From the NCBI GenBank assembly GCA_022376925.1, contig JAIOJX010000026.1:197942400-198006399 (forward strand): 64,000 bases of DNA, given 5' to 3'. Shown piece after piece: positions 19,978 to 32,300 of this stretch (position 1 is the first letter of the stretch; each line of letters begins with the position of its first letter). This DNA comes from Tragulus kanchil (Eukaryota; Chordata; Mammalia; Artiodactyla; Tragulidae). A program made the position numbers and the translations under genes. The notes under the pieces were generated by a model, which searched no databases, had not been told where the DNA came from, and saw only the letters and a list, made by a program, of their open reading frames with translations.

Positions 19978-22241
19978 AACCTGCCCCAATGGCCATCACT
20001 AACAGAATGGAAATGAACAGTGACTGAGTCACAAAATGGGCTATCAATAGGAATGAATCTTAAAAACACGTCACTGAGCTAAAGAAGCCAGACAAATACA
20101 AGGGTAAATAGTATAGTTCTGTTTATGTAATATGCAAAACCAGCAAAATTCACCTCTTCTGCTGAAAGTGAGGAAAATGGTTTCCCTGAGCTGATACTGA
20201 CTAGAAAGGAATACAAGAAAGGCTTGTGGGGTGCTAGCAACTTCTGCTTCCTGAGTGTGGGACTGATTTCACAACTATGTTGAATTTAGGAAAAGTCACC
20301 AAGCTGTGTATTTAAGACAAGTGGAATGGTCTTTTTCTCTATGATATTGCAGTGCAAAGTATGTTTTTACAAGTTATGCATTAGATGTCTTAGGATGGTG
20401 ACCTATCAAGAAGGAAATGAGTGAAAGAATGAATTTCCAATTTGTGGTTTTCAGAGACTTATTACTGAGGATTACTAAATAATCTTTTAATTATTTTAAC
20501 AACTTTTAGACGTTGAGGCCTTTTTGTTTATTTAGAGCTTTTTAGAAAACTTATTACGGGGAATGAAATTCAGTAGGCATCTAGATGTATCTTATTACTA
20601 TAAATTTGGGTAATTAAATTTTAGTGCTTCTCCCAAAGTGAAGTTAATGTATGGTAATTATGATTGAGAAGTTACTTTGTTTTAATGTAACATTTTAAAA
20701 ATTACACCGTTTAAATCATTTGTATTTTTAGAACATAGTGTTTAGCTCTCTTTATTTTTTCTTTTATTCATGTTTTAACCTCAACACCAACCTTTCCAAA
20801 TGTTGTTGAATTAATCCCGGGTACTTCCTACTGGAAAGAGGCATTTTCCCTAACAGAGCAACCTGAGCAGATTAGAAATCACAAAATGCTTCTGAATTTA
20901 ATTCCTGGCAGAATTGCTAGAAGAGTTGTTTTAGGTTATCCTCGTGACATTTATTAAGTTCAGAAGGTGCAGAGATAAAACCATCAGAAATGTTTATTTT
21001 ACTTAACTGTTTAGATCCTCCCACACCTGCTCAGCTCAGTGACCCTAACTATCCTGTAATTGCCTATATTAAATGTTTAGTGAACACGCAGCAAGAACAA
21101 CCTTTTTTTAAGAATCTGGAAACCTGCCCCAATGGCCATCACTAACAGAATGGAAATGAACAGTGACTGAGTCACAAAATGGGCTATCAATAGGAATGAA
21201 TCTTAAAACACGTCACTGAGCTAAAGAAGCCAGACAAATACAAGGGTAAATAGTATAGTTCTGTTTATGTAATATGCAAAACCAGCAAAATTCACCTCTT
21301 CTGCTGAAAGTGAGGAAAATGGTTTCCCTGAGCTGATACTGACTAGAAAGGAATACAAGAAAGGCTTGTGGGGTGCTAGCAACTTCTGCTTCCTGAGTGT
21401 GGGACTGATTTCACAACTATGTTGAATTTAGGAAAAGTCACCAAGCTGTGTATTTAAGACAAGTGGAATGGTCTTTTTCTCTATGATATTGCAGTGCAAA
21501 GTATGTTTTTACAAGTTATGCATTAGATGTCTTAGGATGGTGACCTATCAAGAAGGAAATGAGTGAAAGAATGAATTTCCAATTTGTGGTTTTCAGAGAC
21601 TTATTACTGAGGATTACTAAATAATCTTTTAATTATTTTAACAACTTTTAGACGTTGAGGCCTTTTTGTTTATTTAGAGCTTTTTAGAAAACTTATTACG
21701 GGGAATGAAATTCAGTAGGCATCTAGATGTATCTTATTACTATAAATTTGGGTAATTAAATTTTAGTGCTTCTCCCAAAGTGAAGTTAATGTATGGTAAT
21801 TATGATTGAGAAGTTACTTTGTTTTAATGTAACATTTTAAAAATTACACCGTTTAAATCATTTGTATTTTTAGAACATAGTGTTTAGCTCTCTTTATTTT
21901 TTCTTTTATTCATGTTTTAACCTCAACACCAACCTTTCCAAATGTTGTTGAATTAATCCCGGGTACTTCCTACTGGAAAGAGGCATTTTCCCTAACAGAG
22001 CAACCTGAGCAGATTAGAAATCACAAAATGCTTCTGAATTTAATTCCTGGCAGAATTGCTAGAAGAGTTGTTTTAGGTTATCCTCGTGACATTTATTAAG
22101 TTCAGAAGGTGCAGAGATAAAACCATCAGAAATGTTTATTTTACTTAACTGTTTAGATCCTCCCACACCTGCTCAGCTCAGTGACCCTAACTATCCTGTA
22201 ATTGCCTATATTAAATGTTTAGTGAACACGCAGCAAGAACA
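19978..22241. repeat. Direct duplication pair 8
   Basis: Bases 19978-21099 and 21121-22241 match at offset 1142-1143. A T-rich linker of about 21 bases separates them. Overlap with pair 7 makes 19978-20349 present three times (also near 18876-19249 and 21121-21490). Confidence 0.9.
20350..21099. other. AT-rich unique DNA, nothing recognised
   Basis: No known repeat or exon is visible. The same sequence is repeated at about 21492-22241. Confidence 0.5.
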
Positions 22242-22931
22242 CCCCAGCTTAAGGAAAATGCATATGATTTTCTTTTCCATAAGCTCTCGCGGATCATTCT
22301 AATTCCATTTAATGGATAAATGAAATTAATTTCACTGAGTCGTTTGTTATGTCTGACTATATTACCAGCATATAGAAGGCTTTCCCTAGGCATTGTGATT
22401 TTATTTCTAATGGTACAAATTTAGTTAGAATCAAGATTTAACCCATAAATAATATTTTATGTCCTCTGATCATTTCTGTTTTGGAGAAACAGATGATAAT
22501 TTTACAAAGAAATCCAACTTACAGTTTGTCCTCTCATGAGATAAGAAAAAAAAAAAAACCAACAAGTTTACAAGCATCTAGAAGTTGAATCATTTCTTAC
22601 TATGTTTTAAGCCAAAACTGATTGGGTAATGTTTGAAAAATGACTTACTAACATGTGATTTCAGAATGATGTCCATTTTAAAATGAATTGCAAACTCATT
22701 CCTGTGACAAACTCCTTCTCTGTGTATTCTTAACTTTTCCTAATTGTTCATTTTTGCTGAAATTGAACCCTGTCTCACAGTTTGGGATTCCAGTCGGCTT
22801 CATCATACTTGTTTGTGTATGTGTGTATATTGCATGGTGAAATAGATACTAATATCTGTAACTCTTCGTCCTCTGAGGACATTCAGTGAGTAGGAACCCA
22901 GAATCATGTGCTCTGTAGTTTGCTAAAGCCC
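22242..22931. other. AT-rich unique DNA, nothing recognised
   Basis: Contains a short poly-A near 22545 and a few open frames under 65 codons. No recognised element. Confidence 0.5.
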
Positions 22932-23332
22932 CATGGAAAACCCTACTGCAGTAGCTATGCAAAGTTCTGGTTAAACATTGCCTTAGCGTTTGCACTGCTC
23001 CGTCTGTTGTTTTTACGCTAAAGACTCAGCCCAGGTTGGAGGCAGTATTGACTTTGTAATTAAACCATTTTACCTTCAGAATTTTGTAATCACTGCATTT
23101 AAAACCATCTGTTGTAGTGAAACGGTAAACTTTTTTTTTAAGGTACAGAAAAAATCTACGGTGTCCCTTTTTTTTTTGACTTTCACAGTTGTGATTTTAG
23201 GTCCTTGATTTACTAACATATCAGTAGGAAAAAGGAGGAAATTCTCAGTGATGGAAAAGGATATCTGTCATAGAATTTAAAACAAATGCAGATGAAAGTA
23301 CCTTCTTACCTACTGCTCTTTTTCAGAGGTAT

Positions 23333-23383
23333 ATTGTTTCCTGTTTACATGTGGAGATACTACACATGTAAACAGGAAACAAT
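23333..23383. other. Perfect inverted repeat (21-bp stem, 9-base loop)
   Basis: ATTGTTTCCTGTTTACATGTG at 23333-23353 is exactly complementary to 23363-23383, with loop GAGATACTA. No mismatch is present. The stem contains a forkhead-like TGTTTACA core in both orientations. The assembly copy is at 24580-24630, also perfect. The total of 51 bases is short for a microRNA precursor, so function is unknown. Confidence 0.95.
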
Positions 23384-23794
23384 GATGAATGGGATGATAT
23401 TAAAGACAGGATTGGCTGTGTTTCATTGTGTTGGAAACTCTTCTGGCTAACTTGTCCCAAATTGTCAGCACTGTAAAATTGTACATCTACCTTGGGTGGT
23501 AAGGCAGCAAGTGAGGCAGCACAGACAATGTTCAGAGAAAGGAAGAGATTTTTAACATGAGGGCTTATGAACTATATTGGTTTTGGACTGATGTAGAATC
23601 TGTAGGAGGCCTTCTGCCTTCCTGTTCCCAGGAAAAAGATGCAGAAGGGTGGCCTAATCTGCATTCTGATAAACCTTTCTAAAGGGCATGGGATCAATCT
23701 CACCCCCACCCCCACACAAGGGATGTGAGTGATGTCTGAACGACTCAAATTGTACCTTAGCATTTGTGAAATGAAGCCAAAAAAGCTTAAAATA

Positions 23795-24000
23795 CGAACT
23801 TTGGAATCCAACTAGGGCCCACATTATAGTCTTACCAATTTTGAGCTTGTGGGCTTGGGCAAGTTCCCTGACCTCCCTAACCCGAGGTCCCTCCTCTGCA
23901 TAGTGAAAATAAAAAGTATGCTGTCACAGGGTTGTTGTGGGTCTCTATAAACCATGGTAAAGTACCTGCTACAGTGCCTGGCATGAAGAAAGCATAATGA
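23795..24000 (+). repeat. MIR SINE
   Basis: TTGGGCAAGTTCCCTGACCT, then CCTCTGCATAGTGAAAATAA, CAGGGTTGTTGTGGGT and CAGTGCCTGGCATGAAG reproduce the MIR core and 3' end in order. Copy at about 25043-25250. Confidence 0.85.
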
Positions 24001-25407
24001 AAATAATGCCTCTATCTCAGTTCATTGATGAACCTGCAAATAGATTCTTGAGGTGTCTCACCTTTAGGTTTCATTATAGTTTATCAATAAAAATAACAAC
24101 ATGTGTGGTTTATATATGTACTTTTGGAGTAATTTTGTAGTTCTCTTTGCCTGACATCCATAGGGTTGGCCAAAATGTTTCCTCATGGAAAACCCTACTG
24201 CAGTAGCTATGCAAAGTTCTGGTTAAACATTGCCTTAGCGTTTGCACTGCTCCGTCTGTTGTTTTTACGCTAAAGACTCAGCCCAGGTTGGAGGCAGTAT
24301 TGACTTTGTAATTAAACCATTTTACCTTCAGAATTTTGTAATCACTGCATTTAAAACCATCTGTTGTAGTGAAACGGTAAACTTTTTAAGGTACAGAAAA
24401 ATCTACGGTGTCCCTTTTTTTTTTGACTTTCACAGTTGTGATTTTAGGTCCTTGATTTACTAACATATCAGTAGGAAAAAGGAGGAAATTCTCAGTGATG
24501 GAAAAGGATATCTGTCATAGAATTTAAAACAAATGCAGATGAAAGTACCTTCTTACCTACTGCTCTTTTTCAGAGGTATATTGTTTCCTGTTTACATGTG
24601 GAGATACTACACATGTAAACAGGAAACAATGATGAATGGGATGATATTAAAGACAGGATTGGCTGTGTTTCATTGTGTTGGAAACTCTTCTGGCTAACTT
24701 GTCCCAAATTGTCAGCACTGTAAAATTGTACATCTACCTTGGGTGGTAAGGCAGCAAGTGAGGCAGCACAGACAATGTTCAGAGAAAGGAAGAGATTTTT
24801 AACATGAGGGCTTATGAACTATATTGGTTTTGGACTGATGTAGAATCTGTAGGAGGCCTTCTGCCTTCCTGTTCCCAGGAAAAAGATGCAGAAGGGTGGC
24901 CTAATCTGCATTCTGATAAACCTTTCTAAAGGGCATGGGATCAATCTCACCCCCACCCCCACACAAGGGATGTGAGTGATGTCTGAACGACTCAAATTGT
25001 ACCTTAGCATTTGTGAAATGAAGCCAAAAAAGCTTAAAATACGAACTTTGGAATCCAACTAGGGCCCACATTATAGTCTTACCAATTTTGAGCTTGTGGG
25101 CTTGGGCAAGTTCCCTGACCTCCCTAACCCGAGGTCCCTCCTCTGCATAGTGAAAATAAAAAGTATGCTGTCACAGGGTTGTTGTGGGTCTCTATAAACC
25201 ATGGTAAAGTACCTGCTACAGTGCCTGGCATGAAGAAAGCATAATGAAAATAATGCCTCTATCTCAGTTCATTGATGAACCTGCAAATAGATTCTTGAGG
25301 TGTCTCACCTTTAGGTTTCATTATAGTTTATCAATAAAAATAACAACATGTGTGGTTTATATATGTACTTTTGGAGTAATTTTGTAGTTCTCTTTGCCTG
25401 ACATCCA

Positions 25408-25770
25408 TAGGGTTGGCCAAAATGTTTCCTCGAGTGCTTCCATAAAAGGTTACAAAAATTCCAAATGAACATTTTTTTTTTAATTTTGGCCTTCGTTATT
25501 GATTATTTATTTATTTATTTTCACCCATTTCTATTTTTCTGCCTGTGTGGGCCTCCCATTGCAGTGGCCTCTCTCGCTGCTGAGCACCAGCTCTGGACGC
25601 ATGCTCTCTAGAGCGCCTGCTGGTAATTCTACACACCGGTCCAGCCGCTCCGCTGCACATGGGATCTTTCCAGGTCAGGGATCAAACTGGTGCCTTTTGC
25701 ACAGCAAGACGGACTCTCTACCCATTGGACCAAAAGGGAAGCCCCTCCAAATGAACTTGTTGACCAGCTA
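25408..25770. mobile_element. Mariner-type MITE split by a SINE
   Basis: Left end GGGTTGGCCAAAATGTTTCC follows a TA at 25408-25409. The right end, read in reverse complement, is TAGCTGGTCAACAAGTTCAT and closes at a TA (25769-25770). Without the inserted SINE and one copy of the target duplication the element is about 75-80 bases. Similar palindromic MITEs are the source of the ruminant miR-2284/2285 family. The SINE at 25471-25745 would stop this copy folding as a short hairpin. Confidence 0.75.
25471..25745 (-). mobile_element. CHR-type SINE inserted in the MITE
   Basis: The exact target duplication TCCAAATGAAC (25460-25470 and 25746-25756) brackets it. In sense it has the tRNA head, a decayed box B and the GGCCTCCCATTGCAGTGG block (antisense reading). 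It lacks the GC tail. Confidence 0.9.
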
Positions 25771-26089
25771 ATATTATATAGTCCATTTAGGGAGAGAAAC
25801 ATAACGGAAATAACTGCCTACTATCACAAAGCTAAACGTTAACCTAAAGGTTTCTCTTTTCATTTTTTTAAAGTTATTTGGAGACTTTGAGCAAAAGACC
25901 GTATTCAAACATTCCTCCTAAACAGCTGATGGCAAGCCAACAATAGCTGACTATGACCTGGGACCAGCATGTAACAGGGATGAGGAGAAGGAATATGGGT
26001 GGGTTCAGGAAACATATTTGGCAGAGCTTTAGGATCTCAGAATGCACGCTGTGATCTCACAACACTTAGCATTAAGTCTTGACTCTGCT
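25771..26089. other. Unique DNA, nothing recognised
   Basis: No known repeat, exon or RNA gene is apparent. Confidence 0.45.
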
Positions 26090-26588
26090 GCTCCAGTTCA
26101 GTCCAGTCGACCCCATAGACTGCAGCACGCCAGCCTTCCCTGTACTTAACCATCTCCTGGAGCCTGCTCAAACTCAGTCCATTGACTCAGTAATGCCTCC
26201 AACCATCCCATCCTTTGTCGTCTCCTTCTCCTTCTGTCTTCTATTTTTCCCAACATCAGGCTCTTTTCCAGTGAGTCAGCTCTTCAAATCAAATGGCCAA
26301 AGTATTAGAGCATCAGCATCATTTCTTCCAGTGAATATTCAGGGTTGATTTCCTTTAGAATTGACTGGTTTGACCTCCTTGCAGTCCAAGGGACTCTCAA
26401 GAGTCTTGTCCAACACCATAGTTCAAAGGCATCAATTCTTTGGTACTTAACTTTCTTTATGGTCCAACTCTCATATCCATACAGGAATACTGGGAACCAT
26501 AGCTTTAACTACACAGAATTTTGTTGGCAAAGTGATGTCTCTCCTTTATAATACACTGTATAGGTTTTTCATAGCTTCACTTCCAAGG
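26090..26588 (-). mobile_element. BovB (RTE) LINE, reverse transcriptase 3' end, inactive
   Basis: Read on the minus strand, the sequence follows the end of BovB ORF2 (ACCATAAAGAAAGTTAAG, CTTGAGAGTCCCTTGGACTG, GTCAATTCTAAAGGAAATCA) and the 3' UTR. Stops and frameshifts interrupt it, so no enzyme is encoded. BovB entered the ruminant ancestor by horizontal transfer and mobilises Bov-tA. The far 5' piece (26524-26588) recurs at 27688-27750 through duplication pair 10. Confidence 0.88.
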
Positions 26589-26689
26589 GGAGAACCTTCC
26601 AAGGGAAGAAAACTTTGAGGGAATCCACCTCATGTCTCTAATATGCGGTTTTTTCATTTTTCTCAATTTTCTCATTTTCAGCAGTACTT

Positions 26690-26829
26690 GGGCTTCCCAG
26701 GTGTTGCAGTGGTAAAGAGCTTGCCTCCAATGTAGGAAAAGCAAGAGACATGAATTTGATCCTTGGGTATGGAAAATCCCTTGGAGTAGGAAATGGCAAC
26801 CCACTCCAGTATTCTTGTCTGGAGAATCC
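26690..26829 (+). mobile_element. Bov-tA SINE, 3'-truncated
   Basis: Starts at GGGCTTCCCAGGTGTTGCAG and ends after CAGTATTCTTGTCTGGAGAAT, so the distal part of the body is missing. Duplicate at about 27851-27990. Confidence 0.85.
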
Positions 26830-26964
26830 TACTTCATAGAGCTGAGGTGAAAATTTTCGAAGAAAACTCACATAACTCATAGCACCTAACACATGGCAGA
26901 CACTCAGTAGATTTACTTTTATTGCAAAAGCCCTATAGTTACGTGATGATTGCCTATTGAACAT

Positions 26965-27396
26965 TGGAATTCAATAGAAGTGAGTTGGCACTGAGGTCAT
27001 GAAGGTTTAGAAATACTTCAGAGCATCTGGTTTCATTTACAAGTTTACTTTTGGCAGAATCTTCTGCCAAACTCAAAGGTTGTTTTTTCTTGTATGGAGT
27101 TGTGACTGTATCAGTAGAAGCTTGTTATTAAAACCATGCTTATGCCAGATAACCCATAGATGAATGACCCTTAAGATGAAGAGTAATTTACCTTTAACAA
27201 GACACTCTGAAAAGCACATAAAAATGTCTTAAGTAATGTGTATTCAGTTGAGTTTTATCATCGATATAATTTATTTTTGAAACCATGGATGTGAGAGAAT
27301 GTTTACACAGTGGTTCTGATTAAAAATAATATAGAAATACCAACAAAAACAACATAAACTTTATCCTATTTATGTTTAGGAAATGAAAATGTCTCC

Positions 27397-27433
<37 letters not shown>

Positions 27434-27660
27434 TATAATTATACATACATATAATTTCATTTTTCACTTGTTATAATGAGTTTTTCATTTGTTACAATAA
27501 GTACTTGTAAGTGTATTTAGAATAATTTACCCCAATTCTAGTACTTATAAAAAGCATTGCTTAAACTCATAATCCAGGGGCACATGAGGATATATTATTG
27601 CTCTAATTGATGGAACATTTATAGAAAATCTATCAAAAAAATGCTAAAATAAACTCTAAA
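26965..27660. other. AT-rich unique DNA with a TA microsatellite
   Basis: A (TA)n run at about 27396-27420 continues as ACACACATATACATATA. The duplicate at about 28556-28582 differs in length. Nothing else is recognised. Confidence 0.6.
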
Positions 27661-28557
27661 AATAATTTCAAGGCGATGGAAGTTATTTTGGCAAAGTGAT
27701 GTCTCTCCTTTATAATACACTGTATAGGTTTTCATAGCTTCACTTCAAGGGAGAACCTTCCAAGGGAAGAAAACTTTGAGGGAATCCACCTCATGTCTCT
27801 AATATGCGGTTTTTTCATTTTTCTCAATTTTCTCATTTTCAGCAGTACTTGGGCTTCCCAGGTGTTGCAGTGGTAAAGAGCTTGCCTCCAATGTAGGAAA
27901 AGCAAGAGACATGAATTTGATCCTTGGGTATGGAAAATCCCTTGGAGTAGGAAATGGCAACCCACTCCAGTATTCTTGTCTGGAGAATCCTACTTCATAG
28001 AGCTGAGGTGAAAATTTTCGAAGAAAACTCACATAACTCATAGCACCTAACACATGGCAGACACTCAGTAGATTTACTTTTATTGCAAAAGCCCTATAGT
28101 TACGTGATGATTGCCTATTGAACATTGGAATTCAATAGAAGTGAGTTGGCACTGAGGTCATGAAGGTTTAGAAATACTTCAGAGCATCTGGTTTCATTTA
28201 CAAGTTTACTTTTGGCAGAATCTTCTGCCAAACTCAAAGGTTGTTTTTTCTTGTATGGAGTTGTGACTGTATCAGTAGAAGCTTGTTATTAAAACCATGC
28301 TTATGCCAGATAACCCATAGATGAATGACCCTTAAGATGAAGAGTAATTTACCTTTAACAAGACACTCTGAAAAGCACATAAAAATGTCTTAAGTAATGT
28401 GTATTCAGTTGAGTTTTATCATCGATATAATTTATTTTTGAAACCATGGATGTGAGAGAATGTTTACACAGTGGTTCTGATTAAAAATAATATAGAAATA
28501 CCAACAAAAACAACATAAACTTTATCCTATTTATGTTTAGGAAATGAAAATGTCTCC

Positions 28558-28596
<39 letters not shown>

Positions 28597-28884
28597 TATA
28601 ATTATACATACATATAATTTCATTTTTCACTTGTTATAATGAGTTTTTCATTTGTTACAATAAGTACTTGTAAGTGTATTTAGAATAATTTACCCCAATT
28701 CTAGTACTTATAAAAAGCATTGCTTAAACTCATAATCCAGGGGCACATGAGGATATATTATTGCTCTAATTGATGGAACATTTATAGAAAATCTATCAAA
28801 AAATGTAAAAACGTGTAGGCTTGAAAAGGAGCTAAAGCTAACATGAGGAAAATAATTTCAAGGCGATGGAAGTTATTTTGGCAA

Positions 28885-29485
28885 TTACTGGAATTTCTAA
28901 CTCCTTAAACATTCTGCAGAATAAAAACATCCTAGTTCACATTCCATAATCTGTTCAGAAATACTTTCTAGAGCCCTGAATAGCAAAGGGACATTTCTAT
29001 CTTCTTTAAAACTTGCTCTGATCTGCAACCCCTGTGGGTTAGGAAATCCTCTAGGTGGAGAAACCTGTAATTCTTTGAACCAGCCTCCAGTCTTCTGCAC
29101 CACGATTTAGGCAGCAGATCATTAGTGCCCCGTTTACCTATGGACAAACTCCTTCTCTTGTAGCATGGCAAGTAGAAAGACATGAGATGGAAAGCTTCAA
29201 ACTGCTCCTGAAAGGAAAACTGTGTGGCTAGCACAAACCACAGCCTAAGGACCAATCTTGTTTGGGGAGTCATAAGTAATCCTTTAGGTTTTTATATGAA
29301 TTTATTAATAATATGCTATCAGTAGCCTTTGTCCAGTTCAGATACTTTTCTAGGTCTTATCAGCATAGATAAAATGAGGTAAACCAAGTGTGAGAGAAAG
29401 CTCAGGAACCATCAGCTGTGCATCATCCACCTGATTGTTCTTCTCTGGCGGTGCTCATCTCACCAGACCACCAGTGATGGCGGCC
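28885..29485. other. Unique DNA, nothing recognised
   Basis: Two antisense frames (68 and 101 codons, 28897-29273) overlap in different registers and match no family I recognise. Confidence 0.45.
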
Positions 29486-29791
29486 GCAGCTTTGATCTCT
29501 ATTTGACTCTGACAAGGACAGTTGCAGGGGTTTTTCATGGAGATGGCAGTTACAGACAATATCCAACTAAAGAAATGCTGCCTTCTAGCCTTGGGTACAC
29601 GGAATGCTACCTCTTTAGTTGGCATATGCTTATTTCAAGGAGTCCCAGAAATGAGGCAACTATGGAATGAAAAACATCTATTTGTTCCTGTTATCAAGTG
29701 TCCCAGAAAAAATTTAGCAGCAACAACTAAGTAACAATTGCATAAGTTGTACAATTGTATAGTTTCATTCAGAAGAGTAGCTAGAAAGACT

Positions 29792-30010
29792 GGGCTTCCC
29801 AGGTAACGCTCGTGGTAAAGAACACACCTGCCAGAACAACATTCATAAAGAGACATGGGTTTGATCCCCGGGATAGGAAGACTCCCTGGAGGAGGACATG
29901 TCAACTCACTCCTGTATTCTTGTCTGGAGAATCCCTTCGACAGAGGAGCTTGGCATGCTATGGTCCATTGGGCTGCAAGGAGTCAGACACGACTGGAGTG
30001 ATTCAACACA
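29792..30010 (+). mobile_element. Bov-tA SINE with clear target duplication
   Basis: CTAGAAAGACT at 29781-29791 and 30011-30021 is an exact 11-base target duplication. The head is GGGCTTCCCAGGTAACGCTC, and the 3' end contains AGGAGTCAGACACGACTGGA. Duplicate copy at 30907-31125 with the same flanks. Confidence 0.93.
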
Positions 30011-30021
30011 CTAGAAAGACT

Positions 30022-30572
30022 TGATGCACTCAGGCAGCTGAAGATGCACCACCTCTTTCAAGAACAGGTTGTCCTTGAGTTGTTCAAGGTGAGCAAAATA
30101 ATAATAGAAGTCAGATGATTGAGCGTTAATTTGCAGATACATGATACAGATCTTAAAAACCCAGTTTGAGCTTTGCTATCTCTGATTTAGGAAAGAGATT
30201 CTGATTTCACTTTGGCCCATAACTACACAAGGAAAGATGCTATTTTACCAATTTAGTCATCTTTACTAAGAGGTGTGTGCCTTCAAGTTGCCATAAAGTA
30301 CAAAGCCTTTTTCTTTATAAATTGAAATTAAATGATAAAAATTGTGTAAATGCCTATTTTTTTGGTGTCAAAAGAATGGACTTTGAGTTTTATCCTCATG
30401 TTTAGGTCCATGCATTACATGGTGGTCAAGTCCTTTCCTGCCTCAGCAGCCCCAGGGTATCAGATAAAAAGGCTTGTGTTCCAATCACATTTCTCTCCTA
30501 CTAGACTTAAAAGTCTTACTCTTTAATCTTTTAAAATTAGTGAATACAACTGAAGCCTTTTCTTAGCTTTAC
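30022..30572. other. AT-rich unique DNA, nothing recognised
   Basis: No repeat or exon identified. Repeated at 31137-31687. Confidence 0.45.
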
Positions 30573-31717
30573 CCTTCTTCTTTTTTTTTTTTTTTGGGCG
30601 GCAGCTTTGATCTCTATTTGACTCTGACAAGGACAGTTGCAGGGGTTTTTCATGGAGATGGCAGTTACAGACAATATCCAACTAAAGAAATGCTGCCTTC
30701 TAGCCTTGGGTACACGGAATGCTACCTCTTTAGTTGGCATATGCTTATTTCAAGGAGTCCCAGAAATGAGGCAACTATGGAATGAAAAACATCTATTTGT
30801 TCCTGTTATCAAGTGTCCCAGAAAAAATTTAGCAGCAACAACTAAGTAACAATTGCATAAGTTGTACAATTGTATAGTTTCATTCAGAAGAGTAGCTAGA
30901 AAGACTGGGCTTCCCAGGTAACGCTCGTGGTAAAGAACACACCTGCCAGAACAACATTCATAAAGAGACATGGGTTTGATCCCCGGGATAGGAAGACTCC
31001 CTGGAGGAGGACATGTCAACTCACTCCTGTATTCTTGTCTGGAGAATCCCTTCGACAGAGGAGCTTGGCATGCTATGGTCCATTGGGCTGCAAGGAGTCA
31101 GACACGACTGGAGTGATTCAACACACTAGAAAGACTTGATGCACTCAGGCAGCTGAAGATGCACCACCTCTTTCAAGAACAGGTTGTCCTTGAGTTGTTC
31201 AAGGTGAGCAAAATAATAATAGAAGTCAGATGATTGAGCGTTAATTTGCAGATACATGATACAGATCTTAAAAACCCAGTTTGAGCTTTGCTATCTCTGA
31301 TTTAGGAAAGAGATTCTGATTTCACTTTGGCCCATAACTACACAAGGAAAGATGCTATTTTACCAATTTAGTCATCTTTACTAAGAGGTGTGTGCCTTCA
31401 AGTTGCCATAAAGTACAAAGCCTTTTTCTTTATAAATTGAAATTAAATGATAAAAATTGTGTAAATGCCTATTTTTTTGGTGTCAAAAGAATGGACTTTG
31501 AGTTTTATCCTCATGTTTAGGTCCATGCATTACATGGTGGTCAAGTCCTTTCCTGCCTCAGCAGCCCCAGGGTATCAGATAAAAAGGCTTGTGTTCCAAT
31601 CACATTTCTCTCCTACTAGACTTAAAAGTCTTACTCTTTAATCTTTTAAAATTAGTGAATACAACTGAAGCCTTTTCTTAGCTTTACTTCTCTTCAAAAA
31701 TTGAAAGAACTTGCACT

Positions 31718-31790
31718 TTTTTTTTTTTTTGAAGGATTTGATTTATCATATTGTGTTAGTTTCTGGTATACATACCTTTAAGACAGTCTC
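31718..31790 (-). mobile_element. L1 LINE 3' end fragment, antisense
   Basis: A poly-T is followed by TTGATTTATCATATTGTGTTAGTTTCTGG, which resembles the reverse of the artiodactyl L1 3' end. The fragment is short. Confidence 0.55.
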
Positions 31791-32300
31791 AAGTTCAGGG
31801 TGATGTCACTATCTAGGGCTGGCTTGTTGCTTCTCACCTCCTCTCTCCATTCATGCTTCTATTGTCATTCAAATTTGGGAGTGCTTCACATTCTATGTTT
31901 ATTTACCTCCTTGAAACACTCTCCAAAAACTTTTCCTTGTCCAAACCAAATAGCTACTGTTTTAATTCTGATTTTAGTTGGAAGGGTGCACATCATTTGC
32001 TATATTTTGATTTTCATTTTGCCTTGGGCAATTACGTATCACTAAATTTACTGTGTGCATGTTTGTCATCAGCCTATAGAATGCCTATCTTTTCTCCTTG
32101 ATTTGGGTTCAATAAAATGAGACAAAACAAAGAGATTCCTTAAAAACAAGGCAAGTATTCAGAGTTTTTCTGTCCACACAACTGGTTCATCAAGTTCAAA
32201 CAGGGCCTGTTCTGTAATAGAATTTTCCAGAAAACACACATCGGCCCCTCATCCTCATACTTACTCAGCTGATCCAATACTTTTCAATCCAGTTCTTTCC
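31791..32300. other. Unique DNA, nothing recognised
   Basis: Two overlapping plus frames of about 80 codons (31800-32101) are in different registers without recognised domains. No gene is called. Confidence 0.45.

Larger units (their letters stand above)
18156..20349. repeat. Direct duplication pair 7
   Basis: Bases 18156-19249 and 19260-20349 match at offset 1100-1104. The differences are poly-A and poly-T length and a few bases next to the join. A short T-rich linker separates them. Confidence 0.9.
22932..25432. repeat. Direct duplication pair 9
   Basis: Bases 22932-24183 and 24184-25432 match at offset 1248-1252. They join without a linker. The join lies inside the mariner MITE left end, which continues properly only in the second copy. 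Confidence 0.9.
26524..28884. repeat. Direct duplication pair 10
   Basis: Bases 26524 to about 27691 match 27688-28884, offset 1160-1190. The first copy lacks bases that the second carries at about 28805-28850 (including GTGTAGGCTTGAAAAGG). The join shares TTGGCAA, which is microhomology between copy end and copy start. Confidence 0.88.
29486..31687. repeat. Direct duplication pair 11
   Basis: Bases 29486-30572 and 30601-31687 match at a constant offset of 1115 with essentially no differences. A T-rich linker (30573-30600) separates them. Confidence 0.92.

Noticed and set aside
23333..24630. Two hairpins 1247 bases apart as a paired regulatory or CRISPR-like repeat
   Set aside because: The second is just the duplicate made by pair 9.
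28885..29273. Possible LTR or exon on the minus strand
   Set aside because: No terminal motifs, primer-binding site or recognised coding signal could be seen.
29522..30849. Two identical 70-codon frames about 1.1 kb apart that look like a tandem gene pair
   Set aside because: They are the same DNA repeated by duplication pair 11; the surrounding non-coding DNA is equally identical.
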